Assembly: GCF_003389455.1 (NCBI RefSeq)
Contig: NZ_QUAC01000142.1
Span: forward strand, 1 to 40,385
Direction of reading: 5' to 3'
Source: Streptomyces inhibens
GTDB lineage: Bacteria; Actinomycetota; Actinomycetes; Streptomycetales; Streptomycetaceae
DNA: 40,385 bases
Both the position numbers and the translations under genes were made by a program. The number at the start of each line of letters is the position of its first letter. Position 1 is the first letter of the stretch. The notes below the pieces were generated by a model. It saw only the letters and a list, made by a program, of their open reading frames with translations, made no database searches and had not been told where the DNA came from. Shown piece after piece: positions 20,415 to 28,427 of the stretch.

Positions 20415-20556
20415 TAACACCTCCGGGGGCGGCATGGCCGAGCTACGTCAACTGCCGTGCGGCCTCCCGGTCTTCGCGGGCGAGCTGCCCACGTTCGCTC
20501 CAACCCACCCGGCCGGCCCACCGCCGCGCCATCGATCACCGGACGAAGGGGTTGCC

Positions 20557-21291
20557 GTGACCATGACGACGGACCGGGCGCTGCCCGCCGAGGAGGTACG
20601 GGCCGAGGTCGAGGCGGGCCAGCGGCGGCTGCGTGCCCTGCTGCCCGCGCTCACCGACGCCCAGGTGCGTGAGCCGAGCGCGCTGCCCGGCTGGTCGCGC
20701 GCCCATGTCCTCTCCCATATCGAGGGCATCGGCCTGGCCATGGCCCGGCAGGCCCGCTATGCGCTGCGCGGTGAGCTGATCGAGCCGTACGACGGCGGCC
20801 GCCCGGCGCGCGCGGCCGGGATCGAGGCCGGTGCGGTGCGCGATGCGGCGGCGCTCGGACACGCCGTACGGGCCGCGCTGACCGAGGCGTCGGCGGCCTG
20901 GGCGGCGGTCGGCCCGGCCGACTGGTCGCGCCCGGTGCACTACCGCGACGGTGATCTGCGCACCGCGTTGCTGTGCTGGTGGCGGGAGTTGGCGATCCAT
21001 ACGGCGGACGCCCGGATCGGCCACGGACCGCGGGACTGGCCGCGGGAGCTGTGCCGCCACCTCCTGGACCACCTGGCGCCGCGCGCACCGAAGGATCTGC
21101 ACCTCGTACTGGAGGCCACCGACGGCTCGCTCACGCGGCACTACGGATCCGGTGCCGCGCAGACGGTGACCGTCCGCGGCCCGCTCACCGATCTCACCGC
21201 CTGGATGGCCGGCCGTGCGCCGCACCAGCCGCTCGACTGCCGTCGGTCGGGGGCGAAGGCCCCGCTGCCCGAGCTGCTCGACTGGCCGTAG
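20557..21291 (+). CDS. MDMPI-family (mycothiol-dependent isomerase-like) enzyme
   Basis: 244 residues. The DinB-like four-helix N-terminal domain is seen in LLPALTDAQVREPSALPGWS and AHVLSHIEG, with a second metal-ligand motif WWRELAIHTADARIG about 85 residues later. The C-terminal part resembles the SCP2-like MDMPI_C domain. The family includes maleylpyruvate isomerases that use mycothiol and a metal ion; the actual substrate here is unknown. The GTG at 20557 has GAAGGGG a few bases upstream; an ATG two codons later (20563) is an alternative. Confidence 0.82.
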   Translation: MTMTTDRALPAEEVRAEVEAGQRRLRALLPALTDAQVREPSALPGWSRAHVLSHIEGIGLAMARQARYALRGELIEPYDGGRPARAAGIEAGAVRDAAALGHAVRAALTEASAAWAAVGPADWSRPVHYRDGDLRTALLCWWRELAIHTADARIGHGPRDWPRELCRHLLDHLAPRAPKDLHLVLEATDGSLTRHYGSGAAQTVTVRGPLTDLTAWMAGRAPHQPLDCRRSGAKAPLPELLDWP

Positions 21292-21339
21292 CGAACCCCC
21301 GCCGGCCTCCGACACCGCTCACGGAAGGACACCGCACCC

Positions 21340-22068
21340 GTGCTCACCACGCCGCGCACCCTCAACTTCTGGAAGGCGGGCCTGAGTTCACTGCCGCCCG
21401 AGATCTGGCGGCGCGAGGACTGGGAGGTGCTGATCCTCGCCGACAACGCCCTGACCGAGATCCCCGCGGCGCTCGGCCGGCTGCACGCGGTGCACACCCT
21501 GGACCTCGGCCACAACGCTCTGGCGTCGGTGCCCGACGAGATCGGCCGCCTCGCGGGGCTGACCCGCTATCTCTATCTGCACGACAACCGGCTCACCGCG
21601 CTGCCGGACACGCTCGGCAGGCTGGACCGGCTCGGCTATCTCAACGTCGGCGAGAATCCGCTCGGCCAACTGCCGTCGGCGCTCGGCGAGATGGCCGGGC
21701 TGGTCGAACTGCGGGCGCAGAAAGCGGAGTTGACCGCGCTGCCGGAGTCCATCGGGCGGCTCGGCCGGCTGCGGGAGCTGTGGCTGGGCGGCAATGCGCT
21801 GAGCGGGCTGCCCGAGAGCGCCGGGGCGCTGCGCGAACTGCGGGTGCTGGAGCTGCGGGAGAACGCCCTGCCCCACGTCCCCGAGGCGCTGCGCGCGCTG
21901 CCGCTGCTGCGCCGGATCGATCTGCGCGGCAATCGGATCGAGGAGATGCCGCCGTGGATCGTGCGGCTGCCGTCGCTGGAGAAGCTGGATCTGCGCTGGA
22001 ACACCGTGGATGACGCGGCAGCGACGGTCCGGGAGCTGCGGGAGAGGGGATGTGTGGTGCTCACGTGA
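21340..22068 (+). CDS. Leucine-rich repeat protein
   Basis: 242 residues built almost wholly of about eight bacterial LRRs of roughly 23 residues, with the pattern L-x-x-L-x-L-x-x-N-x-L-x-x-L-P (for example LDLGHNALASVPDEIGRL, LWLGGNALSGLPESAGAL, LDLRWNTV). No signal peptide or transmembrane segment, so a cytoplasmic protein-binding scaffold. It starts with GTG at 21340 behind GGAAGGA (21323-21329), 48 bases after the MDMPI gene, probably cotranscribed. Partner unknown. Confidence 0.88.
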   Translation: MLTTPRTLNFWKAGLSSLPPEIWRREDWEVLILADNALTEIPAALGRLHAVHTLDLGHNALASVPDEIGRLAGLTRYLYLHDNRLTALPDTLGRLDRLGYLNVGENPLGQLPSALGEMAGLVELRAQKAELTALPESIGRLGRLRELWLGGNALSGLPESAGALRELRVLELRENALPHVPEALRALPLLRRIDLRGNRIEEMPPWIVRLPSLEKLDLRWNTVDDAAATVRELRERGCVVLT

Positions 22069-22093
22069 CCGGCGGAGCGGATCCGCCGGCCAC
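22065..22093. terminator. Hairpin between convergent LRR and DUF397 genes
   Basis: CCGGCGGA (22069-22076) and TCCGCCGG (22082-22089) pair across a 5-base loop, extended by GTG/CAC outside one mismatch. The LRR stop codon lies inside the 5' flank. Confidence 0.65.
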
Positions 22094-22185
22094 CTCGGCT
22101 CCGGCCATGAGCAGACCGGTCGGCGTGCCGTGGGCGCAGGCGAGCGGCGGGCCCTGCGGCACCGGCCGGCCGCTGCCGGGCTCGG

Positions 22186-22425
22186 CTACGTAAGGTCGAA
22201 TTCGCCGTCCCGGGCATCCAGCACGAAAGCGCGCCACTCCGCCGGAGAGAAGATCACCGCCGGGATCTCCGGGCTGCGGCGGTTGCGCATGGCGATATAG
22301 CCCTCGACGAAGGCGATCTGGACGTCGCCCACGCCCTGGCTGCTCGACTGCCACTCGGCCTGCGTCAGGTCGAGTTCGGGCCTGGGTCCGCCCGCGAGCC
22401 GCTCCTCGGTCATGCTGTCGGCCAC
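22186..22425 (-). CDS. DUF397-domain protein (orphan)
   Basis: 79 residues. The core EWQSSSQGVGDVQIAFVEG, AMRNRRSPEIPAVIFSP and AEWRAFVLDARDGEFDL fits DUF397, a small acidic Streptomyces family usually encoded beside an XRE-type helix-turn-helix regulator (WhiJ-like systems). No such regulator is next to it here. The GTG at 22425 was preferred because GGAGGAG lies 8 bases upstream; an ATG at 22413 is the alternative. Confidence 0.8.
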   Translation of the reverse strand: MADSMTEERLAGGPRPELDLTQAEWQSSSQGVGDVQIAFVEGYIAMRNRRSPEIPAVIFSPAEWRAFVLDARDGEFDLT

Positions 22426-22563
22426 GTTCCCCGCTCCTCCCGGTTCGTCGTCCGCGGTCAGCCTAACCACTGTGTCCGGGGACGGACAGAGGACGTGGCG
22501 AGGCGGTGGAGTGGTGGCTCGGGGAGGGGCGCGCCGACCCGGCGCACCCGCCCCCGAGGGGTG

Positions 22564-23745
22564 TCAGGCGGCCGGGGAGTCGGCGCCGACCAGCCACATC
22601 GAGAAGAACTGGGCGCCGCCGCCGTAGGCGTGCCCCAGGGCCCGGCGGGCTCCGTCGATCTGGTGGTCGCCGGCCCGGCCGCGTACTTGGAGGGCGGCCT
22701 CCGCGAAGCGGATCATGCCGGAGGCGCCGATGGGGTTGGTGGACAGCACCCCGCCGGACGGGTTGACCGGGAGGTCGCCGTCGAGTTCGGTGACGCCGGC
22801 CTCGGTGAGCTTCCAGCCCTCGCCCTCGTCGGCGAAGCCCAGGTTCTCCAGCCACATCGGCTCGTACCAGCTGAAGGGGACATACATCTCCACCGCGTCG
22901 ATCTGCCGGCGCGGGTCGGTGATGCCCGCCTGCCGGTAGACGTCGGCGGCGCAGTCCTTGCCGGCCTGCGGGGAGACGAAGTCCTTGCCGGCGAAGAGGG
23001 TGGGTTCGCTGCGCATCGCCCCGCCGTGCACCCAGGCCGGCGGGTGCGGTGAGCGCGCGGCCCCGGCGCGGTCGGTGAGGATCATCGCGCAGGCGCCGTC
23101 GGAGGACGGGCAGGTCTCGGAGTAGCGGATCGGGTCCCAGAGCATCGGTGAGGCCTGGACCTTTTCCAGGGTGATGTCCTTCTCGTGGAGGTGCGCGTAG
23201 GGGTTCTTGAGGGCGTTGCGGCGGTCCTTGTAGGCGACGAGGGAGCCGACGGTGTCGGGGGCGCCGGTGCGGCGCATGTACGCGCGGACGTGCGGGGCGA
23301 AGAAGCCGCCGGCGCCGGCGAGCAGGGGCTGCTGGAAGGGGATCGGCAGGGAGAGGCCCCACATGGCGTTGGACTCGGACTGCTTCTCGAAGGCGAGGGT
23401 GAGGACGGTGCGGTGGACCCGGGCGGCGACCAAGTTGGTGGCGACCAGGGCGGTGGAGCCGCCGACGGAGCCTGCGGTGTGCACCCGCAGCATCGGTTTG
23501 CCGACGGCGCCCAGGGCGTCGGCGAGGTACAGCTCGGGCATCATCACGCCCTCGAAGAAGTCGGGGGCCTTGCCGATCACCACGGCGTCGATGTCCGCCC
23601 AGGTCAACTGGGCGTCGTCCAGGGCTCGCCGGGCCGCCTCGCGGACGAGTCCGGCGATGGAGACATCGTGGCGGGCGGCGACGTGTTTGGTCTGGCCGAT
23701 GCCGACGACGGCCACGCACTCCTTCGCTGTCGCAGCCTTGTTCAT
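22564..23745 (-). CDS. Thiolase-fold protein, Ltp3-like, without catalytic Cys
   Basis: 393 residues with the thiolase/SCP-x fold: VAVVGIGQTKH at the N-terminus, WADIDAVVIGKAP, and NPSGGVLSTNPIGASGMIRF near the C-terminus. At the site of the usual nucleophilic cysteine the sequence reads VHTAGSVGGSTAL, with no Cys, and the usual late Cys motif is AYGGGAQ. It is therefore unlikely to be a normal beta-ketothiolase. By order and size it resembles mycobacterial Ltp3 (Rv3523, from memory), a relative of the Ltp2 steroid aldol lyase. The ATG at 23745 overlaps the previous thiolase stop (ATGA, 23742-23745). Confidence 0.85.
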   Translation of the reverse strand: MNKAATAKECVAVVGIGQTKHVAARHDVSIAGLVREAARRALDDAQLTWADIDAVVIGKAPDFFEGVMMPELYLADALGAVGKPMLRVHTAGSVGGSTALVATNLVAARVHRTVLTLAFEKQSESNAMWGLSLPIPFQQPLLAGAGGFFAPHVRAYMRRTGAPDTVGSLVAYKDRRNALKNPYAHLHEKDITLEKVQASPMLWDPIRYSETCPSSDGACAMILTDRAGAARSPHPPAWVHGGAMRSEPTLFAGKDFVSPQAGKDCAADVYRQAGITDPRRQIDAVEMYVPFSWYEPMWLENLGFADEGEGWKLTEAGVTELDGDLPVNPSGGVLSTNPIGASGMIRFAEAALQVRGRAGDHQIDGARRALGHAYGGGAQFFSMWLVGADSPAA

Positions 23746-24794
23746 GACTCCCCCTCCAGGACGGCGACCAGGTTCTGCTGCAGGCACGGCCCCGAGGTGG
23801 CGTGCGCGAGGGCGCGGTCCGATTCGCCCCGCTGGATACGGGCGGCGGCCTCACCGAGCCGGATCAGTCCGGCGGCCATGACGGGGTTGGCGGCCAGTGC
23901 GCCGCCGGACGGGTTGATCCGGACCGTGCTGCCCGGGGCGTCGAGTTCCAGTGCGCGGCGCAGTACGACCTCCTGGGAGGTGAAGGGGGCGTGCAACTCG
24001 GCGGTGTCCAGGGGCCGTTCGAAGGCTCCGGCGCGTTGTGCGGCAAGCCGGGTGGACGGTGAGTCGGTGAGGTCGCGGACGCCCAGGCTGTGGGCCTCGA
24101 TGCGGTGGTCGAGGCCGCGGATCCAGGCGGGGCGGTCGGTCAGCCGGCGGGCGGTGTCGCCGGCGGCGAGGATGACGGCGGCCGCGCCGTCGCCGACGGG
24201 CGGGCAGTCGCCGGTGCGCAGCGGGGCGACGAGGTGCTCGCCGGCCGGCACGGGGCCGCGCAGTTGGGCGTGCGGATTGGCTTCGGCGGCGGTGCGGCTG
24301 CGGGCCGCGATACCGGCCAGTTCACGCTCGTCGGTCAGGCCGGCGTCGATCAGGGCGCGGGCCTGGAGGGCGGCGAGCGCGACGGAGTCGGGCCACAGCG
24401 GGGCCACGTAGTACGGGTCGAGCTGGCGGGTGAGGACCTCGCGGACGTCGCCGGGCGAGGATTTGCCGTACGCGTAGACCAGTGCGGTCTCCGCCTCGCC
24501 GGTGAGGATCTTCACCCAGGCCTCGTACAGCGCCCAGGCGCCGTCCATCTCGACATGGGATTCGGAGATCGGCGGCCAGGCGCCGACGCCGTCCAGGGCC
24601 ATGGTGAAGGAGAAGGCGCGGCCGGCGAGGTAGTCGGAGGAGCCGGAACAGGTGAAATCGATGTCCCGGGCCTTGAGGCCGGTCTGTGCCAGGACGTCGT
24701 GGAGTACCGGCATCAGCATCTCGACCTCGGAGGTCTCCGCGCTGTCGCGGACGTGATCGCTCTGCCCGAAGGCGACGATGGCGACCTCGCGCAT
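23742..24794 (-). CDS. Thiolase-fold protein, Ltp4-like, without catalytic Cys
   Basis: 350 residues. It begins MREVAIVAFGQSDHVRD and ends with NPSGGALAANPVMAAGLIRL and LAHATSGPCLQQNLVAVLEG, a thiolase fold. The segment that should hold the nucleophile reads ESHVEMDGAWALYEA, with no Cys, and the GHP histidine motif is ANPVMAAG. It probably pairs with the following thiolase-like subunit and the DUF35 protein, as Ltp4 with Ltp3 and Rv3521 in mycobacteria (order from memory). The ATG at 24794 shares one base with the DUF35 stop (TGATG), so expression is coupled. Confidence 0.83.
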   Translation of the reverse strand: MREVAIVAFGQSDHVRDSAETSEVEMLMPVLHDVLAQTGLKARDIDFTCSGSSDYLAGRAFSFTMALDGVGAWPPISESHVEMDGAWALYEAWVKILTGEAETALVYAYGKSSPGDVREVLTRQLDPYYVAPLWPDSVALAALQARALIDAGLTDERELAGIAARSRTAAEANPHAQLRGPVPAGEHLVAPLRTGDCPPVGDGAAAVILAAGDTARRLTDRPAWIRGLDHRIEAHSLGVRDLTDSPSTRLAAQRAGAFERPLDTAELHAPFTSQEVVLRRALELDAPGSTVRINPSGGALAANPVMAAGLIRLGEAAARIQRGESDRALAHATSGPCLQQNLVAVLEGES

Positions 24795-25765
24795 CAGATC
24801 AGCTCCTTGTAGCTGTCGTAGTCGGCATCGGGTTCGCCGGTGGGGCGGTAGTGGTCGGGGAAGCGGCCGTCGTCGGTCCACACGGGTTCGACACGCAGGC
24901 CCATCCGGACCTGGTCGTACGGGATGCCGCCGATGCGTGCGTGCAGGGCCAGGTCGGCGCCGTCCAGGGCGATATGGGCGTAGACGTAGGGGACCTCGAT
25001 ATCGAGATTCGCCGTATGCCGCGCCTTGATGTTGACGATGCAGAAGGTGGTGACGGTGCCGCGGGGGCCGACCTCGACCTGGGCGTCGGTGGCGACGCCA
25101 CAGGTGGGGCAGGCGCCGCGGGGCGGGACATACACCTTGCGGCAGGACGGGCAGCGCTCGCCGATGGTCTTGCGGTCGGCGAGCGCGTCGATGTAGCGGG
25201 ACTGGGCGCGGCCGGGCGAGTAGGTGTAGTCGAGCCGGGCGGGGGTGGTGATACCGGTGACCGGGTCGGCGAACTCGCCGTCGTGCGGGATGGGTTGGCG
25301 GCCGTTGCCGGCGCTTTGCTCCGGTTCGCTCCGCTCCGGTTCGAAGCAGGCGATGTCGGTGATCGCGCCGGTGCGCTCCGCGGCCCAGCGGATACGGACC
25401 CGCATACCGGTGTGTACGGCGTCGGGGCCGGGTGCGTCCAGTGCGTGCAGCAGTGCGGTGTCGGCGCCGTCGAGGCGGACCAGCACCCAGGCGAAGGGGG
25501 TGGCGAGCGGCTGGCCGCGGCGCGGCGCCGGGTTCCAGGCCCAGGTGGTGACGGTGCCGCTCGCGCCGACCTGGACCAGCTCGCGGATCTCCTCGGCGGT
25601 GACCGGGTCGTATTCGGCTGGCGGGACCACCACCCGGCCGTCGCTCCCCCGGACACCGAGGACGGTGCGCTCGCGCAGCCCGGTGAGGAAGGCGCTCTGC
25701 ACAGGGCCGAGCGAGCGGGTGAAGGGGAATTCCACGACGAGGGGCGCCGTGCGGACCTCTGGCAT
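24794..25765 (-). CDS. Tandem DUF35 OB-fold protein, one zinc ribbon
   Basis: 323 residues. Two DUF35-type OB folds (about 65-145 and 220-300) are separated by a linker. A rubredoxin-like zinc ribbon C-x2-C-x10-C-x2-C (CPSCRKVYVPPRGACPTCG) precedes the second fold only. Such proteins (ChsH2, Rv3521) support thiolase-fold or crotonase-fold partners on acyl-CoA substrates, and the two partner genes follow immediately. The linker codons contain a repeated CTCCGGTTCG, so the spacer may have grown by duplication. The ATG at 25765 has AAGGAG six bases upstream and lies 15 bases after the crotonase stop. Confidence 0.87.
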   Translation of the reverse strand: MPEVRTAPLVVEFPFTRSLGPVQSAFLTGLRERTVLGVRGSDGRVVVPPAEYDPVTAEEIRELVQVGASGTVTTWAWNPAPRRGQPLATPFAWVLVRLDGADTALLHALDAPGPDAVHTGMRVRIRWAAERTGAITDIACFEPERSEPEQSAGNGRQPIPHDGEFADPVTGITTPARLDYTYSPGRAQSRYIDALADRKTIGERCPSCRKVYVPPRGACPTCGVATDAQVEVGPRGTVTTFCIVNIKARHTANLDIEVPYVYAHIALDGADLALHARIGGIPYDQVRMGLRVEPVWTDDGRFPDHYRPTGEPDADYDSYKELI

Positions 25766-25780
25766 GCGGGACTCCTTGGG

Positions 25781-26581
25781 TCAGGCGCGCCGGTAGACGG
25801 GTGGGCGCTTCTCCGCGAAGGCCCGAGAGCCCTCTTTGGCGTCGGCCGTGTCGAAGACGGGCCAGCCGCGGGCGAGTTCGGCCTTGAGCCCGTCGGTCTC
25901 GGTCATCTCGGCGGTCTCGTAGACGGAGGCCTTGACGGCTTCGACGGCGAGCGGTCCGCAGCCGTTGATCTGTTCGGCGATCTCCAGGGCCTTGCCCAGC
26001 GCGCCGCCGTCGGGGACGACATGGCCGATCAGTCCGATGCGCGCGGCCTCGGGCGCCGGGTAGGGCCGGCCGGTGAGCAGCATTTCCAGGGCGTGGGTGC
26101 GCGGGATCTGGCGGGCGAGGCGGACGGTGGAGCCGCCGATCGGGAACAGCCCGCGTCTGACCTCGAAGAGCCCGAAGGTGGCGCTCTCGCCGGCGACGCG
26201 GATGTCGGTGCCCTGGAGGATCTCCGTACCGCCGGCGACACAGTGGCCCTCGACGGCGGCGATCACGGGTTTGCGGGGGCGGTGGTGCCGCAGCATCGCC
26301 TTCCAGTGCAGGTCGGGGTCGGCGCGCAGCCGGTCGCGGTACTGCTCACCGGCCATCCCGTCGCCCGCGAGGGCCTTGAGGTCCATTCCGGCGCAGAAGG
26401 TGCCGCCGGCGCCGGTGAGGACGATGGAGCGGATCCCGTCGTCCTCGTCGGCGGAGACCCAGCCGTCGTACAGGCCCACCAGCATCGGCAGCGAGAGCGC
26501 GTTCTTCGCCTCCGGCCGGTTGAGGGTGAGCACCAGTGTCGCGCCGACGCGCTCCACGGTCAGATGTTCCGTACCACCCAT
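25781..26581 (-). CDS. Enoyl-CoA hydratase (crotonase), EchA19-like
   Basis: 266 residues. Oxyanion-hole blocks GAGGTFCAGMDLKAL and VEGHCVAGGTEILQGTDIRV carry the usual catalytic glutamate (GGTE), followed by LFPIGGSTVRLARQIP and IGLIGHVVPDGGALGKALEI. The spread of identical blocks recalls mycobacterial EchA19, which hydrates a steroid side-chain enoyl-CoA; the substrate here is not proven. The ATG at 26581 has GGGAGG five bases upstream. It is the first gene of the four-gene minus-strand operon and is divergent from the FadD19-like ligase, with the TCTGA-N7-TCAGA palindrome between them. Confidence 0.87.
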   Translation of the reverse strand: MGGTEHLTVERVGATLVLTLNRPEAKNALSLPMLVGLYDGWVSADEDDGIRSIVLTGAGGTFCAGMDLKALAGDGMAGEQYRDRLRADPDLHWKAMLRHHRPRKPVIAAVEGHCVAGGTEILQGTDIRVAGESATFGLFEVRRGLFPIGGSTVRLARQIPRTHALEMLLTGRPYPAPEAARIGLIGHVVPDGGALGKALEIAEQINGCGPLAVEAVKASVYETAEMTETDGLKAELARGWPVFDTADAKEGSRAFAEKRPPVYRRA

Positions 26582-26644
26582 TCCGTCCTCCCGTCTCAAG
26601 ACGTAGAACAGGTTGCAGTAGCCGCACAGCGACTTCAAGGCTTT

Positions 26645-26661
26645 TCTGACAGACAGTCAGA
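26645..26661. promoter_or_regulatory. TCTGA-N7-TCAGA operator, copy 1
   Basis: TCTGACAGACAGTCAGA is a 6+5+6 inverted repeat in the 163-base divergent region between the crotonase and the FadD19-like ligase. Its position suits a TetR-family repressor acting on both promoters. A matching site occurs at 38423-38439. Confidence 0.6.
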
Positions 26662-26668
26662 TTTCTTG

Positions 26669-26699
26669 GCCGTGGCCCTTCCCTGCTCCTCGCCACGGC
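26669..26699. repeat. Inverted repeat GCCGTGG / CCACGGC
   Basis: Seven-base arms at 26669-26675 and 26693-26699 separated by 17 bases, between the operator and the FadD19-like start. It could be a second regulatory site or a leader hairpin, or chance in high-GC DNA. Confidence 0.35.
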
Positions 26700-26744
26700 G
26701 CTCTAATGACCGCCAAGCCGACGCCCGCCCGGTCTGGAGGAGAC

Positions 26745-28373
26745 GTGGAGTACAACCTTGCCGACCTCTTCGAGTCGATCGTCGACACGGTTCCCGACCG
26801 TGAGGCGCTGGTGTACCTCGACCACCCGGGCTCCGGCGCCGAACGGCGGCTGACCTACGCGGAACTGGACCGCGCCGCCAACCGCCTCGCCCATCACCTC
26901 GGCGAGCGCGGTATCGGCCCCGGCCACCACGTCGGACTGCACCTCTACAACGGCATCGAATATCTCCAGGCCCTCTACGCCTGCCTGAAGATCCGCGCCG
27001 TACCGGTCAACGTCAACTACCGCTATGTGGAAGAGGAGTTGGTCTACCTCTACCGGGACGCCGACCTGGTGGCGCTGGTCTTCGACGCGGAGTTCACCGC
27101 GCGGGTGGCCGCCGCCCTCCCCCACACACCCGGGCTGCGCCATCTCGTACGGGTCGGCACCCCGCCCGCCGGCTCCCCCGAACCGCGGATCGCGCCCGTC
27201 GCGCTCGCGGACGCCGAGGCCGCCGGGTCACCCGCGCGCGGATTCGGCCCGCGCTCCGCCGACGACCAGATCGTCATCTACACCGGCGGCACCACCGGCA
27301 TGCCCAAGGGCGTGATGTGGCGCCACGAGGACCTCTTCTTCTCCGGGATGGGCGGCGGCGCACCGACCGGCGAGCCGGTGAAGCGGCCGCGGGAACTGGC
27401 CGAGCGGGTCGCGGCCGGCGGCGAGGGGATCGTCTTCTTCCCCACACCCCCGCTGATGCACGGCACCTCCACCCTCACCGCGTTCATCGCCTTCCACTTC
27501 GGCCAGAAGGTCGTCATCCACCGCAAGTACGTGCCCGAGGAGGTGCTGCGGACCATCGAGCGGGAGCGGGTCACCAGCGTCTCGCTGGTCGGCGATGCGA
27601 TGCTGCGCCCGCTCGTCGATGCGCTCGGCGGGCCGCTCAAGGGCACCGACTGCTCCTCGCTCTTCAGCGTCAGCAGCTCCGGGGCGATCCTCTCCGAGAC
27701 CGTACGCGCCCAGTTCAGCGCGCTGGTGCCGGATGCCCTGCTGCTCAACAACTTCGGCTCCTCCGAGTCCGGCTTCAACGGCACCGCCACCGATGACTCG
27801 GGCCCGGACAACGGCTTCCGGCTGCGCGTCAACTCCCGTATGGCCGTGGTGGATCCGGTGACGCACGAGCCGGTGACGGCCGGCGAGGTGGGCCGCCTCG
27901 CACTGCGCGGACACGTCCCGCTGGGCTACTACAACGACCCGAAGAAGACCGCCGAGACCTTCTTCGAGGCGCACGGCGACCGATGGGTGCTGCTCGGCGA
28001 TATGGCCACCGTCGACGAGGAGGGCATCGTCACCGTCCTCGGCCGGGGCTCGCAGTGCATCAACTCCGGTGGGGAGAAGGTCTATCCGGAGGAGGTCGAG
28101 CAGGCGCTGAAGGCCCATCCGGATGTGTATGACGCGCTGGTGGCCGGGGTGCCGGACGAGCGGTGGGGCCATCGCGTCGCGGCCGTGGTCCAACTGCGTT
28201 CCGGGGCGGCACCGTTGGACCTGGAGGGCGTCCAGGTCCACTGCCGGACCCGCCTGGCGGGCTACAAGGTGCCGCGCGCCGTCGTCTTCACCGACCGTAT
28301 CCAGCGTTCGCCCAGCGGCAAGGCGGACTACCGCTGGGCGAAGGCGGTGGCGGCGGGCGAACGGGAGGCGTGA
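26745..28373 (+). CDS. Acyl-CoA synthetase, FadD19-like
   Basis: 542 residues of the ANL superfamily. P-loop-like YTGGTTGMPKGVMWRHEDLF, NNFGSSESGF, LLGDMATVDEEG, GRGSQCINSGGEKVYPEEVE and the C-terminal lysine motif RSPSGKADYRW are intact. The GGTTG...VMWRHED and INSGGEKVYPEEVE blocks closely recall mycobacterial FadD19, which activates steroid side-chain carboxylates; whether the substrate is steroid here is inference. The GTG at 26745 (MEYNLADLFES) is preferred: GGAGG lies 4 bases upstream and it aligns with the family N-terminus. The ATG at 26706 would add 13 unrelated residues. Confidence 0.87.
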   Translation: MEYNLADLFESIVDTVPDREALVYLDHPGSGAERRLTYAELDRAANRLAHHLGERGIGPGHHVGLHLYNGIEYLQALYACLKIRAVPVNVNYRYVEEELVYLYRDADLVALVFDAEFTARVAAALPHTPGLRHLVRVGTPPAGSPEPRIAPVALADAEAAGSPARGFGPRSADDQIVIYTGGTTGMPKGVMWRHEDLFFSGMGGGAPTGEPVKRPRELAERVAAGGEGIVFFPTPPLMHGTSTLTAFIAFHFGQKVVIHRKYVPEEVLRTIERERVTSVSLVGDAMLRPLVDALGGPLKGTDCSSLFSVSSSGAILSETVRAQFSALVPDALLLNNFGSSESGFNGTATDDSGPDNGFRLRVNSRMAVVDPVTHEPVTAGEVGRLALRGHVPLGYYNDPKKTAETFFEAHGDRWVLLGDMATVDEEGIVTVLGRGSQCINSGGEKVYPEEVEQALKAHPDVYDALVAGVPDERWGHRVAAVVQLRSGAAPLDLEGVQVHCRTRLAGYKVPRAVVFTDRIQRSPSGKADYRWAKAVAAGEREA

Positions 28374-28427
28374 GCCGGTCCCGCGTGCCCGGCGGCGGGA
28401 CGGGCCGGGCGCCGGGGCTCCCCCGGA

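Noticed and set aside
24686..26803. A 705-codon + strand open frame opposite the DUF35 and crotonase genes
   Set aside because: Mirror-frame artefact of GC bias; no recognisable domain, and it spans several coupled real genes.
28374..28427. Terminator hairpin between the FadD19-like gene and chorismate mutase
   Set aside because: GC-rich, but only short 5-6 base arms with a long loop; not distinguishable from background.
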